Shown: positions 49,949 through 59,304 of the stretch, piece after piece
Layout of the letters: every line of letters starts with the position of its first letter
Numbering within the stretch: the first letter of the stretch is position 1
From: Archaeoglobaceae archaeon
GTDB lineage: Archaea > Halobacteriota > Archaeoglobi > Archaeoglobales > Archaeoglobaceae
NCBI GenBank assembly: GCA_027036775.1
Contig: JALWDS010000002.1
Location: 1-60,102 of the forward strand
Reading direction: 5' to 3'
Length of the DNA: 60,102 nucleotides
Program-made: the position numbers and the translations under genes
Notes under the pieces: generated by a model
What the model was told of the DNA's origin: nothing
What the model saw: only the letters and a program-made list of their open reading frames with translations
Databases searched by the model: none

Positions 49949-50743
49949 CAATCAATCCTAACATAGTCTGATTTTATCGGAACGTTCCAAAATCAAGCCA
50001 TAAAAATACTTGATTCTTTCAATCCTAATATAGTCTGATTTTATCTATGAGCAAGGTTGAAGACGTAATGCTCGATTTGGCACTTTCAATCCTAATATAG
50101 TCTGATTTTATCCCGCACTTGCATGCGATATGTCTTGCACGACGTGTGATCTTTCAATCCTAATATAGTCTGATTTTATCCTTACAGAATGACAGAGGAA
50201 GAAGTAAATCTATTAATGCTTTCAATCCTAATATAGTCTGATTTTATCAGCGAGGCAATCCCTTTAAGTATTAGCTGGACTGGAGTCTTTCAATCCTAAT
50301 ATAGTCTGATTTTATCACGCTACCTCATCGGCAAAATCGGAATCTCTCGTAATCCTTTCAATCCTAATATAGTCTGATTTTATCCTATGAGCTTTTGCTC
50401 AACGGAATGTCCGATGGCCTGCTTTCAATCCTAATATAGTCTGATTTTATCCAGCTGAACATAAGCGAAGTAGCTGACAAGGTGCTTGATCCTTATGCAA
50501 TAATAACTACTTTCAATCCTAATATAGTCTGATTTTATCTTAACTTTACAGAAGATACTAAAGTTTGCACTATTCGAACTTTCAATCCTAATATAGTCTG
50601 ATTTTATCAGAGGAGGGCGATTCTGATGCTTGAAGACATACACCTCTTTCAATCCTAATATAGTCTGATTTTATCTAGTGGTAACTATAGAGTAGCATCT
50701 CTTGTGATTCTAACTTTCAATCCTAATATAGTCTGATTTTATC
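49949..50743 (-). CRISPR. CRISPR array 1: 12 repeats, 11 spacers
   Basis: The 30-bp repeat begins CTTTCAATCC and ends TGATTTTATC on the + strand. Repeats start at 49949, 50016, 50083, 50151, 50219, 50287, 50355, 50422, 50510, 50579, 50646 and 50714. Read leftwards the repeat ends in ATTGAAAG, the usual archaeal 3' end, so transcription is leftward and the leader is at the right. The leftmost repeat is degenerate (AA for TT at positions 2-3, C for T at position 14), as expected for the old end. Spacers are 37-39 bp except the eighth (50452-50509), which is 58 bp. No cas genes are nearby. Confidence 0.97.
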
Positions 50744-51043
50744 TGTGTAGTTGTTGAGGAGATTTTTGAATAAAAAGGTTTCGGAGTGTTTTGATTATTT
50801 AAATACGGTCTGGCAAGTCTGATAATGTGCTTCATTTATAAAGATGCCAGACTTTTATCCCTCCCTTCTTTTCAAAATTGGCGACCCGTCAACCGATTAA
50901 ATCAAATTTAAAACCCTGTCCCCTTGACTATCCCGAAAAATAATTTCCTCCTACCCCCTTTCCCCCATCCGAGAAAATGTAAATTATAAACCTATACTAT
51001 CCAAAACCCTTATTTTAAAACGCCAGATCGTCGGAGACGCATT
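50744..51043 (-). promoter_or_regulatory. CRISPR leader 1 (no gene in this 300-bp stretch)
   Basis: AT-rich leader almost identical to the one at 59890-60102. Read leftwards it contains a TATA-like CTTTATAAATG (complement of 50833-50843). A perfect 8-bp inverted repeat flanks it: GTCTGGCA at 50808-50815 and TGCCAGAC at 50845-50852. No open frame of note. The rightmost part (about 50960-51043) is spacer DNA before cofC. Confidence 0.85.
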
Positions 51044-51649
51044 CTAAACCCTAACCAGCTTAGGTTCTCTCTCGAATTCTACTTTGAACCCGATAGATTT
51101 CAGATAATCGTATGAAATCTTACCCTCTCCGTGTATCATTATCTCAAGCAGGTCCTCCGGTCTGTCCACATCGACGCTCGCGAAGAAGGAGTCGAAGGTC
51201 GAAAGTCTCAATTTCAAGTCCTTCGCCCTCTTTGAGTGTTTGACGTAACTGCAGTAGTGATAGCTCACCCTAAAGACGTCCTTCCTTATCAGAATCATGT
51301 TGGTTCCTCCCCTCCTACCCGGAGCTATCACGACATCCCCTTCAGTGCCGAAAAACCTCTCCAAGACCTTTTCGTTTATGAGCGGTATGTCGGGCATAAT
51401 AACTGCAGTCTCTCCTTCGATTCGCGAATTGATTGCTTCATCAAGCTCCCTTGAATCCACCTCAACCTCGTAGCCCTCCAAACTCATGGGATGAGTGGAG
51501 ATTATCCTCACATCGCAATCGAAGTTTTCCAAAGCTCTTAAAACGTCTAAAAGCATGCAGAAAGCAAACCTTTCTCTTTCCTCTCTGCTCATAACTTCAC
51601 TTAATCTCGTTTTGGGATTTACAGGTCTAAACGGGATCAACACACGCAT
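51044..51649 (-). CDS. cofC: 2-phospho-L-lactate guanylyltransferase (F420 biosynthesis)
   Basis: Activates 2-phospholactate (or PEP) with GTP for CofD. 201 aa from ATG 51649 (MRVLIPFRPVNPKTRLS), the standard CofC N-terminus; VIMPDIPLIN and APGRRGGTNMILIR are nucleotide-binding segments, and SVDVDRPEDL is near the end. The ATG at 51664 is rejected because family members start at the second Met. Its cofD partner is at 3588. Confidence 0.92.
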   Translation of the reverse strand: MRVLIPFRPVNPKTRLSEVMSREERERFAFCMLLDVLRALENFDCDVRIISTHPMSLEGYEVEVDSRELDEAINSRIEGETAVIMPDIPLINEKVLERFFGTEGDVVIAPGRRGGTNMILIRKDVFRVSYHYCSYVKHSKRAKDLKLRLSTFDSFFASVDVDRPEDLLEIMIHGEGKISYDYLKSIGFKVEFEREPKLVRV

Positions 51650-51695
51650 GCGTAGAATTGGCAAAGGTCTATAAAACCTTGATCTATTTCAGATC

Positions 51696-52244
51696 ATGAT
51701 ATACTTCGTAACCTCCAACGAGGGGAAGTTCAGAGAGGTGAAGGAGATAGCCAAGAGTTACGGCATAGAAGTGGAGTGGCTGAAGAGGGAGTATCTCGAA
51801 CCTCAGGGGAACGATTTGGAGGAGATTGCAAGGATAAGTGCGGAAATTCTGGCCAAAGAGGTGAGAGAGAAATTCTTTTTGGAGGACAGCGGTCTCTTCA
51901 TACCCGCCCTCAACGGTTTTCCGGGCCCATACTCCTCCTACGTTTTCAAAACCGTAGGCAACGAGGGAATTTTAAAGCTGATGGAGGGAGTTGAAGATAG
52001 GAGGGCTTACTTCTTGGCGGTAATAGCCTTCTGGGACGGTGAAAGGGTTTTAACTTTCAAGGGGAGGGTTGACGGTAGGATAGCACACGAGATGAGAGGT
52101 GAAAGGGGCTTCGGATTCGATCCGATATTCGAATACGACGGCAGGACGTTTGCGGAAATGGGTGAAGAGAAGAACGAAGTTTCCCACAGGAGGAGGGCCT
52201 TGGAAGGCTTTTTTAAGTATTTAAAGGGCCTTGAGAATCTGTAG
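51696..52244 (+). CDS. rdgB: XTP/dITP diphosphatase (RdgB/HAM1 family)
   Basis: Removes deaminated purine nucleotides from the pool. 182 aa; [52 protein letters not shown] and [12 protein letters not shown] are family signatures. TATA-like TCTATAAAA (51668-51676) is about 25 nt before ATG 51696. Convergent overlap of 24 bp with the YjbQ gene. Confidence 0.94.
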   Translation: MIYFVTSNEGKFREVKEIAKSYGIEVEWLKREYLEPQGNDLEEIARISAEILAKEVREKFFLEDSGLFIPALNGFPGPYSSYVFKTVGNEGILKLMEGVEDRRAYFLAVIAFWDGERVLTFKGRVDGRIAHEMRGERGFGFDPIFEYDGRTFAEMGEEKNEVSHRRRALEGFFKYLKGLENL

Positions 52245-52631
52245 TATCACCTCCCTCCTTCTCTTCCTCGTATCGAAGTTTATCACGACTATCTGTTGCC
52301 AAGTTCCGAGTAGAAGTTCACCGTTTTTGAAGGGAACGACCAAACTCGTTCCCACTATTGCGGATTTGACGTGGCTCGATCCGTTGTCGTCACCCCAAGT
52401 CTTGTGGTGCTCGTAGTGTTCGTCGTGCGGTGCTATTCTCTCCATAATTCTTGGGAAGTCCTTCTTCAACCCCGGTTCGTATTCTATCGTCGTCACAGCA
52501 CCCGTTGAGCCTTTAGAGAAAATCAGAATCGCCCCTTCTTCAACTCCGCTTTCCCTGACGAACTTCCTCACCTCGTCGGTTATGTCCGCCATCTCGTTTG
52601 TTTCGAGCTCGACCGTTACGACCTTAATCAT
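52221..52631 (-). CDS. YjbQ/UPF0047 family protein
   Basis: A 136 aa compact beta protein. [20 protein letters not shown], then the His-rich [19 protein letters not shown] and [15 protein letters not shown] identify the UPF0047 family, some members of which show thiamine-phosphate synthase activity. Physiological role unsettled. Confidence 0.9.
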   Translation of the reverse strand: MIKVVTVELETNEMADITDEVRKFVRESGVEEGAILIFSKGSTGAVTTIEYEPGLKKDFPRIMERIAPHDEHYEHHKTWGDDNGSSHVKSAIVGTSLVVPFKNGELLLGTWQQIVVINFDTRKRRREVILQILKAL

Positions 52632-52661
52632 GTTACGAATGGGTTTTCAGGGATATAAAAT

Positions 52662-53639
52662 TTAACGCTTTCTTTTCCACTCCTCATACCTCTTCCTCGC
52701 CTCTTCAGCCTTACCCTTCATCCCCAACTTTTCGTAAGCTTCGGCTACGTGTTTCCACCAAGATGGATCCTTTTCCGCCTCTCTTTCGCAGTATTCCGCA
52801 AACTTCAGCCAGGCGGATCTTGCCCTATCTTTTTCTCCCAGCCTCTCGTATATCTTCGCAACGTCCTCCCAGAAAACTCCCTCCTCCTCGGCCTCCTTTA
52901 AGTAGTATTCCAGGGCCTTCCTCCAAGCCTTCTCTGCCCTCTCTTTATCTCCGACTTCCTCCCAGAGCTTTGCGACATCCTCCCAGAACCATGGCTCATC
53001 CTTTGCGTAGTTTTCCAAGCACTCTCCAGCTTTCCTCAAATTCCCAGCTTTCTTGTAGAACTCGTATGCCTCCTTCCAGTAGTAACTCTCACCCTTTTCT
53101 TTCGCTATTCTCTCGTAGATCTCAGCGGATTTATCGTATTTCTCAGCCTTCTCGTAACACCAAGCTGCGGATTCGAGCATTCCAGCCTTCAAGTAGCATT
53201 CCGCAGCCTTAACGTAGTCTCCCTTCTTCTCATACTTCCTCCCAGCGGATCTGTAATTTCCAGATTTTTCGAGCGATTTTGCACTTCTCAACCTCTCAAG
53301 GATTCCCATGTCCGGTTCGCTTATGAACCACAATCCGAACGCTACCGCCAAGACGTATGCCACTATTATGTAAACGATGTGCATTGGATTCCTCCAAGTG
53401 TAGCACTGATACAGAGCGTAGGCGGAGCTTAGAAGTGCAATAAAAGAGACTACAGAATACTTGGATTTTGCGTAGAGAGTTATTCCGAAGAGAACAGCAA
53501 AAACAATCGTCGCCAGCAGAAAGGCCAACCCGAGTATCAAACGGATTAGGAAGGTCAAACCGAAGTGGTAGGCTATGAAACCGCAGATGGCGAGAACTCC
53601 CACCACGAAGGCCACTATTAGTGCGGTCACCCTGTCCAT
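52662..53639 (-). CDS. Membrane-anchored TPR protein
   Basis: A 325 aa protein with about four N-terminal membrane helices (residues about 5-105) followed by a cytoplasmic array of 34-residue-type repeats: GNYRSAGRKYEKKGDYVKAA, ESAAWCYEKAEKYDKSAEIY, and several Trp-containing units with WEDVAKLWEEVGDKERAEKA. It presumably scaffolds a membrane complex. Divergent from hypA. Confidence 0.85.
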   Translation of the reverse strand: MDRVTALIVAFVVGVLAICGFIAYHFGLTFLIRLILGLAFLLATIVFAVLFGITLYAKSKYSVVSFIALLSSAYALYQCYTWRNPMHIVYIIVAYVLAVAFGLWFISEPDMGILERLRSAKSLEKSGNYRSAGRKYEKKGDYVKAAECYLKAGMLESAAWCYEKAEKYDKSAEIYERIAKEKGESYYWKEAYEFYKKAGNLRKAGECLENYAKDEPWFWEDVAKLWEEVGDKERAEKAWRKALEYYLKEAEEEGVFWEDVAKIYERLGEKDRARSAWLKFAEYCEREAEKDPSWWKHVAEAYEKLGMKGKAEEARKRYEEWKRKR

Positions 53640-53717
53640 GTTTCAAGCTAAGTTTTTTATAAATAAGCTTTGCTATTCAACCGTAAACGTTTTCTCCACT
53701 CTATGAGTTTAGATTTT

Positions 53718-54053
53718 GTGCACGAGATGAGTTTCGCTTCAGCAATACTCGATGCGGTCATGAAGGTTGCGAGGGAAAACAACGCTAAGAGGGTCAAATC
53801 CGTTCACGTCGTTATAGGTAATTTGCTCATGCTGAATCCCGAGCAGTTGAAGTTCTGCTACGATGTCGTGACTAAGGGAACCATTGCGGAAAACTCAAAG
53901 CTTGAGATAGAGGTAGTTAAGGCCAAAATAGAGTGCACGAACTGCGGTAAGGTCTTCGACGAATACGTAGGTATCTGTGACGAGTGCGGGGGTATTTTAA
54001 AGGTTGAAGGTGGAAAGGAGATGTTTTTAAAGAAGGTCGAAATGGAGGTGTGA
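53718..54053 (+). CDS. hypA: Hydrogenase nickel-insertion protein HypA
   Basis: Nickel metallochaperone, 111 aa. GTG 53718 is chosen over ATG 53703 because it yields MHEMSFA: Met1-His2-Glu3 form the nickel site and require that exact N-terminus. The zinc ribbon CTNCGK and CDECGG is near the C-terminus. First of the hypABCD run; hypB starts 3 nt after its stop. Confidence 0.93.
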   Translation: MHEMSFASAILDAVMKVARENNAKRVKSVHVVIGNLLMLNPEQLKFCYDVVTKGTIAENSKLEIEVVKAKIECTNCGKVFDEYVGICDECGGILKVEGGKEMFLKKVEMEV

Positions 54054-54055
54054 TC

Positions 54056-54718
54056 ATGCACAGGATAGAGGTGGATGCGGAGATGGACTTACTTGAGGAG
54101 AACAGGAGGTTGGCGGAAAAGAACAGAGAGCTTCTGAGGAAAAAGAACGTTGTGGCAATAAACGTCATGGGTGCGATCGGATCGGGGAAAACACTTCTGA
54201 TTGAGAAGACCGTGGAGTCTTTGAAGGGTTACAGGGTCGGTGCAATACTCGGAGACGTGATCGCCAAAGACGATTACGAGAGGGTTGCAAAGCATGGCGT
54301 TAAAGCCATGCCCTTGAACACCGGAAAGGAGTGCCACTTAGACGCCCATCTCGTCCATCACGCTTTGGAGGATTTCGATTTGGATGGTATAGACGTTCTT
54401 TTCATAGAGAACGTCGGAAACCTTATTTGTCCAGTGGACTTCGATTTGGGTGAGAATTACAGAGTAGTTATGGTGAGCGTTACAGAGGGAGATGACGTCG
54501 TAGGCAAACATCCAGAGATTTTCAGGTTGGCGGACGTGATAATAATCAACAAGGTCGCCTTGGCGGATGCCGTCGATGCGAACGTTGACAAGATGGTTGA
54601 AGACGCCAAGAGGTTGAACCCAAAGGCAAAGGTAATAAAGATGGATTTGAAGAAGGGGATAGGTTTCGACGAGTGGATGGAGTGGTTGAGATGTGTATTG
54701 CAATCCCGGGAAGGGTAG
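54056..54718 (+). CDS. hypB: Hydrogenase maturation GTPase HypB
   Basis: GTPase driving nickel delivery, 220 aa. P-loop MGAIGSGKT (residues 38-46), KECHLDAHLV with metal-binding Cys-His, ENVGNLICP and INKVALAD (base specificity) are present. No poly-His nickel-storage tail. ATG 54056 is used rather than the GTG at 54050. Overlaps hypC by 28 nt. Confidence 0.94.
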   Translation: MHRIEVDAEMDLLEENRRLAEKNRELLRKKNVVAINVMGAIGSGKTLLIEKTVESLKGYRVGAILGDVIAKDDYERVAKHGVKAMPLNTGKECHLDAHLVHHALEDFDLDGIDVLFIENVGNLICPVDFDLGENYRVVMVSVTEGDDVVGKHPEIFRLADVIIINKVALADAVDANVDKMVEDAKRLNPKAKVIKMDLKKGIGFDEWMEWLRCVLQSREG

Positions 54719-54906
54719 TTGAAGTCGATTACCCCTTTGCGATCGTCGATTTCAAGGGAACTAAGAGGAAGGTTAGAGTGGACCTACTTGATGACCTGAA
54801 GGAAGGGGACTGGGTTTTGGTTCACGTTGGAATAGCAATTCAGAAGGTCGATGAGGAGGAGGCAAAGAGAACGGTGAAACTCCTCGAGCAGATCGGCTTA
54901 GGGTGA
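54691..54906 (+). CDS. hypC: Hydrogenase maturation chaperone HypC
   Basis: A 71 aa chaperone that hands the Fe(CN)2CO unit to the large subunit. It begins MCIAIPGRVVEVD: Cys2 is the essential residue. The OB-type core VLVHVGIAIQKVDEEEA follows. ATG 54691 lies inside the end of hypB. Confidence 0.94.
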   Translation: MCIAIPGRVVEVDYPFAIVDFKGTKRKVRVDLLDDLKEGDWVLVHVGIAIQKVDEEEAKRTVKLLEQIGLG

Positions 54907-54911
54907 TTTCA

Positions 54912-55985
54912 ATGCTCAAGCTGAGGGACAGAAGGAGAACGATCAAAAGTTTGTCCGAGGAGTTGAGAAGGCTGATGCAGGGTGGGGGGGAAGTTACCGT
55001 AATGCATCTCTGCGGAACTCACGAGGATACTATTTCGAGATACAACTTGAGGAGTCTGCTTCCAGAAAATCTGAAAGTCGTTTCAGGCCCGGGGTGTCCG
55101 GTCTGCATAACCCCCGATGAAGACCTGCAAAGGGCGTTTCACCTTCTCGAGAAGGAAAAGGTAACTCTGACGACGTTCGGTGACATGGCCAGAGTTCCGT
55201 TTGAGGGAAGATCCTTCTTCTACTACAAGTCGAAGGGTTACGATGTCAGGATAGTTTACAGCGTTTTCGACGCCTTGGAAATTGCAAAAGAGAGCGATAA
55301 GCCCGTCGTGTTCTTCGCCATAGGTTTTGAAACCACGATGCCCTCAACCGCTTTAGCAGTTTTGGACGGTGTTGAGAATTTTTACGTCTTGTCCGCACAC
55401 AGATACTTCATTCCAGCGATGGAACATCTTCTCTCTTTCGAAGACGTTAGGATAGACGGATTCATATGCCCCGGACACGTTTCGACGATTGTCGGTGTTA
55501 AGGCCTACGAGCACATAAAGGTCCCTCAGGTTATAGCGGGATTTGAACCTGAGGACGTTCTACTCGCTTTGTGCATGCTCGTAAAGGCTATAAAGAACGG
55601 TGAGGTTTGTTTGATGAACGAATACACCAGAGCTGTAAAATACGAGGGAAACTTGAAGGCCCAGAGGGTGATGGAGGAGGTTTTTGGGAGAGACGATTGG
55701 GAGTGGAGGGGTTTGGGAGTCGTTAAAAACTCCGGAGCACCTTTGAATAAAAAATACGAGGACTTCGACGCTTTGAAGGTTTTTGAGGACAGTTTTAAGG
55801 ACTTCGAACCCAAGGAGGATAGAAGGAAGAGACTCTGCAGGTGCGGTGAGGTTTTGAGGGGTGTTATAACGCCCTTGGATTGCCCCCTATTCATGAAGGC
55901 CTGCACGCCGAAGAATCCGATAGGGGCTTGTATGGTCAGCTTTGAGGGGACGTGCAACATATGGGCTAAGTATTGGAGGTGTTGA
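54912..55985 (+). CDS. hypD: Hydrogenase maturation protein HypD
   Basis: Fe-S protein that assembles the Fe(CN)2CO group with HypC. 357 aa; CGTHE, GPGCPVC, FAIGFETTMPS and C-terminal Cys segments (LCRCGEVL, LDCPLFMKACTPKNPIGACMVS, GTCNIWAKY) are diagnostic. ATG 54912 is used; GTG 54903 overlaps hypC. hypE and hypF are not in the window. Confidence 0.95.
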   Translation: MLKLRDRRRTIKSLSEELRRLMQGGGEVTVMHLCGTHEDTISRYNLRSLLPENLKVVSGPGCPVCITPDEDLQRAFHLLEKEKVTLTTFGDMARVPFEGRSFFYYKSKGYDVRIVYSVFDALEIAKESDKPVVFFAIGFETTMPSTALAVLDGVENFYVLSAHRYFIPAMEHLLSFEDVRIDGFICPGHVSTIVGVKAYEHIKVPQVIAGFEPEDVLLALCMLVKAIKNGEVCLMNEYTRAVKYEGNLKAQRVMEEVFGRDDWEWRGLGVVKNSGAPLNKKYEDFDALKVFEDSFKDFEPKEDRRKRLCRCGEVLRGVITPLDCPLFMKACTPKNPIGACMVSFEGTCNIWAKYWRC

Positions 55986-55986
55986 G

Positions 55987-56229
55987 GTGGACATCAGTTT
56001 CGACTTGGAATACATAGGCGAGATTCCCGTTTTGGATAGGATAATAAGGAGGATAGCGGAAAAGACCGGGAAGGGTGCGAAGGATGTTTTGGCGGAGATA
56101 AACAGAAAACACGAAGAGCTCGATTTTCTCGCCATAGAGGTCGTCGCTTTGATAGTTGCCAAGGATTACGGGGTGGACGTAAGCGATTTGATAGACGAAG
56201 TAGAAAGGATCATCCTAAAAACCTCCTGA
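55987..56229 (+). CDS. Small hypothetical protein at the end of the hyp operon
   Basis: An 80 aa protein from GTG 55987, 1 nt after the hypD stop: MDISFDLEYIGEIPVLDRII and DFLAIEVVALIVAKDYGVDV. Helical, no Cys. Position suggests cotranscription with hypABCD, but no family is recognised. Convergent overlap of 20 bp with ppcA. Confidence 0.6.
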   Translation: MDISFDLEYIGEIPVLDRIIRRIAEKTGKGAKDVLAEINRKHEELDFLAIEVVALIVAKDYGVDVSDLIDEVERIILKTS

Positions 56230-57652
56230 AGTAGGCACACCTCGTTAAGATCTCCTCGTTCAGGTTTCCCAACGAATCTATGACCTCATCCGTCAAAACC
56301 TTGTAGTTTTCGTCTATCTCGAAATCCAAGAAATCCAAAGTCTTTCTAACCTTCTCCGCAACAGAGTTTGGTATTATCTCGAGAACTCTGGGATTGAAGA
56401 ACCGCAAAGCGTCTTTTAAATCTCTCTCGCAAAGTTCCAAAACGAACTCCATTTCCCTCTCGTTCAAACAGCTCAAACCCAGAACGTCTGGCGGAAGTCC
56501 GATGGAATAGAGGGCACAGCATAGCGGTATCGCCCTCGGCAGAGTCTTTCCGTTTATCTCCCTCGAATATCCGAAAAGGCCTATGTGCAGTTTTCTCTCC
56601 CTCCTCTTCGGTGTATGCTTTGCAACTTCGTTTATCAGAGGGATCAAAGAGATTATACATCCTCTATACTCCTCGGAAGTCTTTTTTATTATCTCCAAAG
56701 CCCTTTCGAAATCTTGAAATTCCGCTTTTCCCCTTTTCGATGAGTTTATTTTATCTATGGCCTTCACTACCTCTCTCTCTGGATAATCGTATTTAAAGGC
56801 CGATTGAATCGTGAAGGTTTGAACACCCCTCCAACTCTTGAGTATGTAATCGACGTTGTCCGGCCTCAAGTTACCCCTGAAGGGTGCGGATCCGAAACCC
56901 ACTATTGGATATACGGGAGTCGAAATCTCCTCTTCAAGCTCTTGGAGCTTTACCAGAGCGATCTTAAGGGCTAAAGTAGATGCAACCGCTCCGTAGTTCA
57001 TGGCCAAATCCGATTTCGCCAGGAAGACCCTCTGATACTCGACGAACTTGTCCGATAGGTAACTCCTGACTATCTCGTCGCACCTGAGGATGTAGGGCAA
57101 ATCCTCTATTAGGGGGATGACGTTTATCTCGTATGGTTTGAACTCCCCGATCCATTCCGCAATGGTTATATCACCGTAGAAGAAGGATTTGTTCTGCTTT
57201 CCGACGACGAAGTTCTTGTAGTAGTAGTAAACCCTGTTGAGCTCTACGTGTGAGGTCGTCATGGGAAATATGACCTCAAATATGGGTGCAAAGTCCTCAC
57301 CGTAAAATATCTTTGCAACGTCGAAGCTACGGGGTATGCTTTCAAGGGTTTCGAGCAGAACCTTAGCTTCAGCCCTCTCCCAACTCGGATTCGGAACCCT
57401 CAGAGTTAACCTGACGTCCCTACCCAAAACGACGTCTCTGAAGAAGTGACCGTATCTCGAAAGTAACTTTCTGACGACGAAGTTGTCAACCTCCTTTCCC
57501 TCGTAGTCCCACATCTGCTCTTGGCAGTTCAAATGGGAAAAAGCATAGAAAGCTTCTTTTATCTCGTCGTCTCCCTTTATGACCGGGGATTCGGCGAAGA
57601 AAGGCGTTAGGACGTTGTCCGGATGTTGGGTGCTCATGGTTCTCGGAATCAT
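56210..57652 (-). CDS. ppcA: Phosphoenolpyruvate carboxylase, archaeal type
   Basis: Makes oxaloacetate from PEP and bicarbonate. The N-terminus IPRTMSTQHPDNVLTPFF, HLNCQEQMWDYEGKEVD and FPMTTSHVELNRVYYYY are diagnostic for the short archaeal enzyme; 480 aa is the normal length. Divergent from cobT. Together with ppsA it supports carbon supply to the C4 pool. Confidence 0.95.
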   Translation of the reverse strand: MIPRTMSTQHPDNVLTPFFAESPVIKGDDEIKEAFYAFSHLNCQEQMWDYEGKEVDNFVVRKLLSRYGHFFRDVVLGRDVRLTLRVPNPSWERAEAKVLLETLESIPRSFDVAKIFYGEDFAPIFEVIFPMTTSHVELNRVYYYYKNFVVGKQNKSFFYGDITIAEWIGEFKPYEINVIPLIEDLPYILRCDEIVRSYLSDKFVEYQRVFLAKSDLAMNYGAVASTLALKIALVKLQELEEEISTPVYPIVGFGSAPFRGNLRPDNVDYILKSWRGVQTFTIQSAFKYDYPEREVVKAIDKINSSKRGKAEFQDFERALEIIKKTSEEYRGCIISLIPLINEVAKHTPKRRERKLHIGLFGYSREINGKTLPRAIPLCCALYSIGLPPDVLGLSCLNEREMEFVLELCERDLKDALRFFNPRVLEIIPNSVAEKVRKTLDFLDFEIDENYKVLTDEVIDSLGNLNEEILTRCAYFRRFLG

Positions 57653-57743
57653 AACGTTCGTCTTCGTTTAAGGTAAAAAGCGTAGCGATTTAAATTTACT
57701 TTAATTGCGATAAAGTTAAATTGACCAAGTTAAACCAACTCGC

Positions 57744-58730
57744 ATGATGCTGATAGTTCTCGGAAACACCGAAATATCTCTGATAGAGGGAATAAGCATA
57801 GCTGGTGCGAATCCCGAACTTACGAAGTTCACACCACCTGCCGATGTCGAATACATCTTCTACGGTAGGCCGAAGGTTATTGATGCCGTTCCCGTAACTC
57901 CTCAGGGACATCCTACGCCAGCGATAATAACGAAAGCCTGTTACGAACTCGCAAAGTTTCCGATAACGGTTGTCAGGGCGGGAACGTTTTTGGAACCGAT
58001 GTTGCCCCACGTTCACGTGAGCGGTAGCGTGGGTAGGGATTTCAGAAGATTTACCGCCCTACCCAACGTAGATGAGATAGTTGAGAGGGGCAGGATTTTA
58101 GGTGGGGAGCTTTCAAAGGTCGTTGACGAGATCGTCGTGGGCGAATCCACGCCCGGTGGGACTACGACTGCTCAAGCAATCCTCTGGGCCTTGGGTTACG
58201 ACTCAAAAACGTCATCCGCCTCTCCAAACAACCCCCAAGAGCTCAAGGGGAGGGTTATTAGGGAGGGGTTCGATAGGATTGGCATCGATTTCGGTGACCT
58301 CTCCGAAAAACCAGTTGAAGCTCTGAGGGAGTTCGGCGATCCCACTTTGGCCTGCATCTTGGGGATATCTTTGGGTTTTAAGGGGAAAGTCGTTTTGGCT
58401 GGAGGAACCCAGATGCTGGCAGTTTCAGCTATTTTGAAGGCTTTGGGCGAGGACTTAAAGAGGTTCATGATCGCAACGACTCGATGGGTAGTTGAGGATA
58501 GGAGTGCGACGTTTGAAAAAACAGCGGAGGAGATAGGCGTGGAATACTACGTTGCGAAGTTGGACTTCTCCCAAAGCAGGTTCAAGGGACTGAGGGATTA
58601 CGAGAGAGGTTTCGTTAAGGAGGGTGTCGGTGCGGGAGGTTCAGTCTATCTGGCTGAGAAGACGGGAGTGAGAGTTGAGGAGGTATTTGAAAAGGTCGAG
58701 GAGCTTTACTCGAAGCTTTATGAGGGGTAG
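57744..58730 (+). CDS. cobT: Archaeal CobT-type nicotinate-nucleotide:base phosphoribosyltransferase
   Basis: Activates the lower-ligand base of cobamides. 328 aa; [41 protein letters not shown] and [14 protein letters not shown] match the archaeal CobT-related family. Start at ATG 57744 or 57747. Its stop overlaps the cbiZ start, linking the two in cobamide assembly and salvage. Confidence 0.87.
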   Translation: MMLIVLGNTEISLIEGISIAGANPELTKFTPPADVEYIFYGRPKVIDAVPVTPQGHPTPAIITKACYELAKFPITVVRAGTFLEPMLPHVHVSGSVGRDFRRFTALPNVDEIVERGRILGGELSKVVDEIVVGESTPGGTTTAQAILWALGYDSKTSSASPNNPQELKGRVIREGFDRIGIDFGDLSEKPVEALREFGDPTLACILGISLGFKGKVVLAGGTQMLAVSAILKALGEDLKRFMIATTRWVVEDRSATFEKTAEEIGVEYYVAKLDFSQSRFKGLRDYERGFVKEGVGAGGSVYLAEKTGVRVEEVFEKVEELYSKLYEG

Positions 58731-59304
58731 GTTTATAGGAGATCACTTCGTCTTCGAATTTCGAGACCACATGATCTCCCTTAGCAACGCACCGCACAAC
58801 TCCGGAGTTTTCAAAGCTAAGGGGTTCTTCTTCATGCATGTCGATGAAAACTACGACGGAGATTACAAAGCGGACTGCCTCAAATTCGAACGCGAAAACA
58901 ATTTAAAGGATTTCGTTGGATTCATGACCGCAACTTCCATAAGGAAGACGCTGAGTTACGCAAGAGAGGGTTGCGTTGAAGTTTTTGTGACGGTTGGACT
59001 GAAGAACAAGGCTATCGTTGGTGAAAGGGCGGACAACAGGTTTGGAACTGTTAACATAGTTGTTTTAATTGAGGAGGGCGTTACATTGGGCTGTCTCGTG
59101 AATGCAATAATGACCGCAACTGAAGCTAAGACTTATACCCTTCTAAAGCTCGTCAAAGCTACCGGAACCACGAGCGATTCCATAGGCGTGTTCGGATTTG
59201 AAGGCGAAACGGAATGGGCGGGAACCGCAACGAGATTGGGATTCTGTATAGGTAGGGCCGTAAGGAGGGCATTGGAGAAGAGCGTCCTTTCAATCCTAAC
59301 ATAG
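58720..59304 (+). CDS. cbiZ: Adenosylcobinamide amidohydrolase
   Basis: Converts adenosylcobinamide to adenosylcobyric acid for salvage. 194 aa from ATG 58720; [27 protein letters not shown] and [16 protein letters not shown] with [10 protein letters not shown] are family hallmarks. The last codons (VLSILT and the stop TAG 59302-59304) are encoded by a CRISPR repeat, so the natural C-terminus may have been replaced or the repeat formed there. Confidence 0.9.
   Translation: MRGRFIGDHFVFEFRDHMISLSNAPHNSGVFKAKGFFFMHVDENYDGDYKADCLKFERENNLKDFVGFMTATSIRKTLSYAREGCVEVFVTVGLKNKAIVGERADNRFGTVNIVVLIEEGVTLGCLVNAIMTATEAKTYTLLKLVKATGTTSDSIGVFGFEGETEWAGTATRLGFCIGRAVRRALEKSVLSILT

Noticed and set aside
50431-50652. 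Open frame across CRISPR array 1 with repeated IKSDYIRIESS peptides
   Set aside because: The peptide repeat is the CRISPR repeat translated; the frame has no independent coding support.
52763-53212. Long Pro/Ser-rich open frame opposite the TPR gene
   Set aside because: It is the antisense shadow of the repetitive Glu/Lys-rich TPR coding sequence.
53670-53717. Longer HypA N-terminus from an upstream start
   Set aside because: HypA needs Met-His-Glu at its extreme N-terminus for nickel binding, which only the GTG at 53718 gives.
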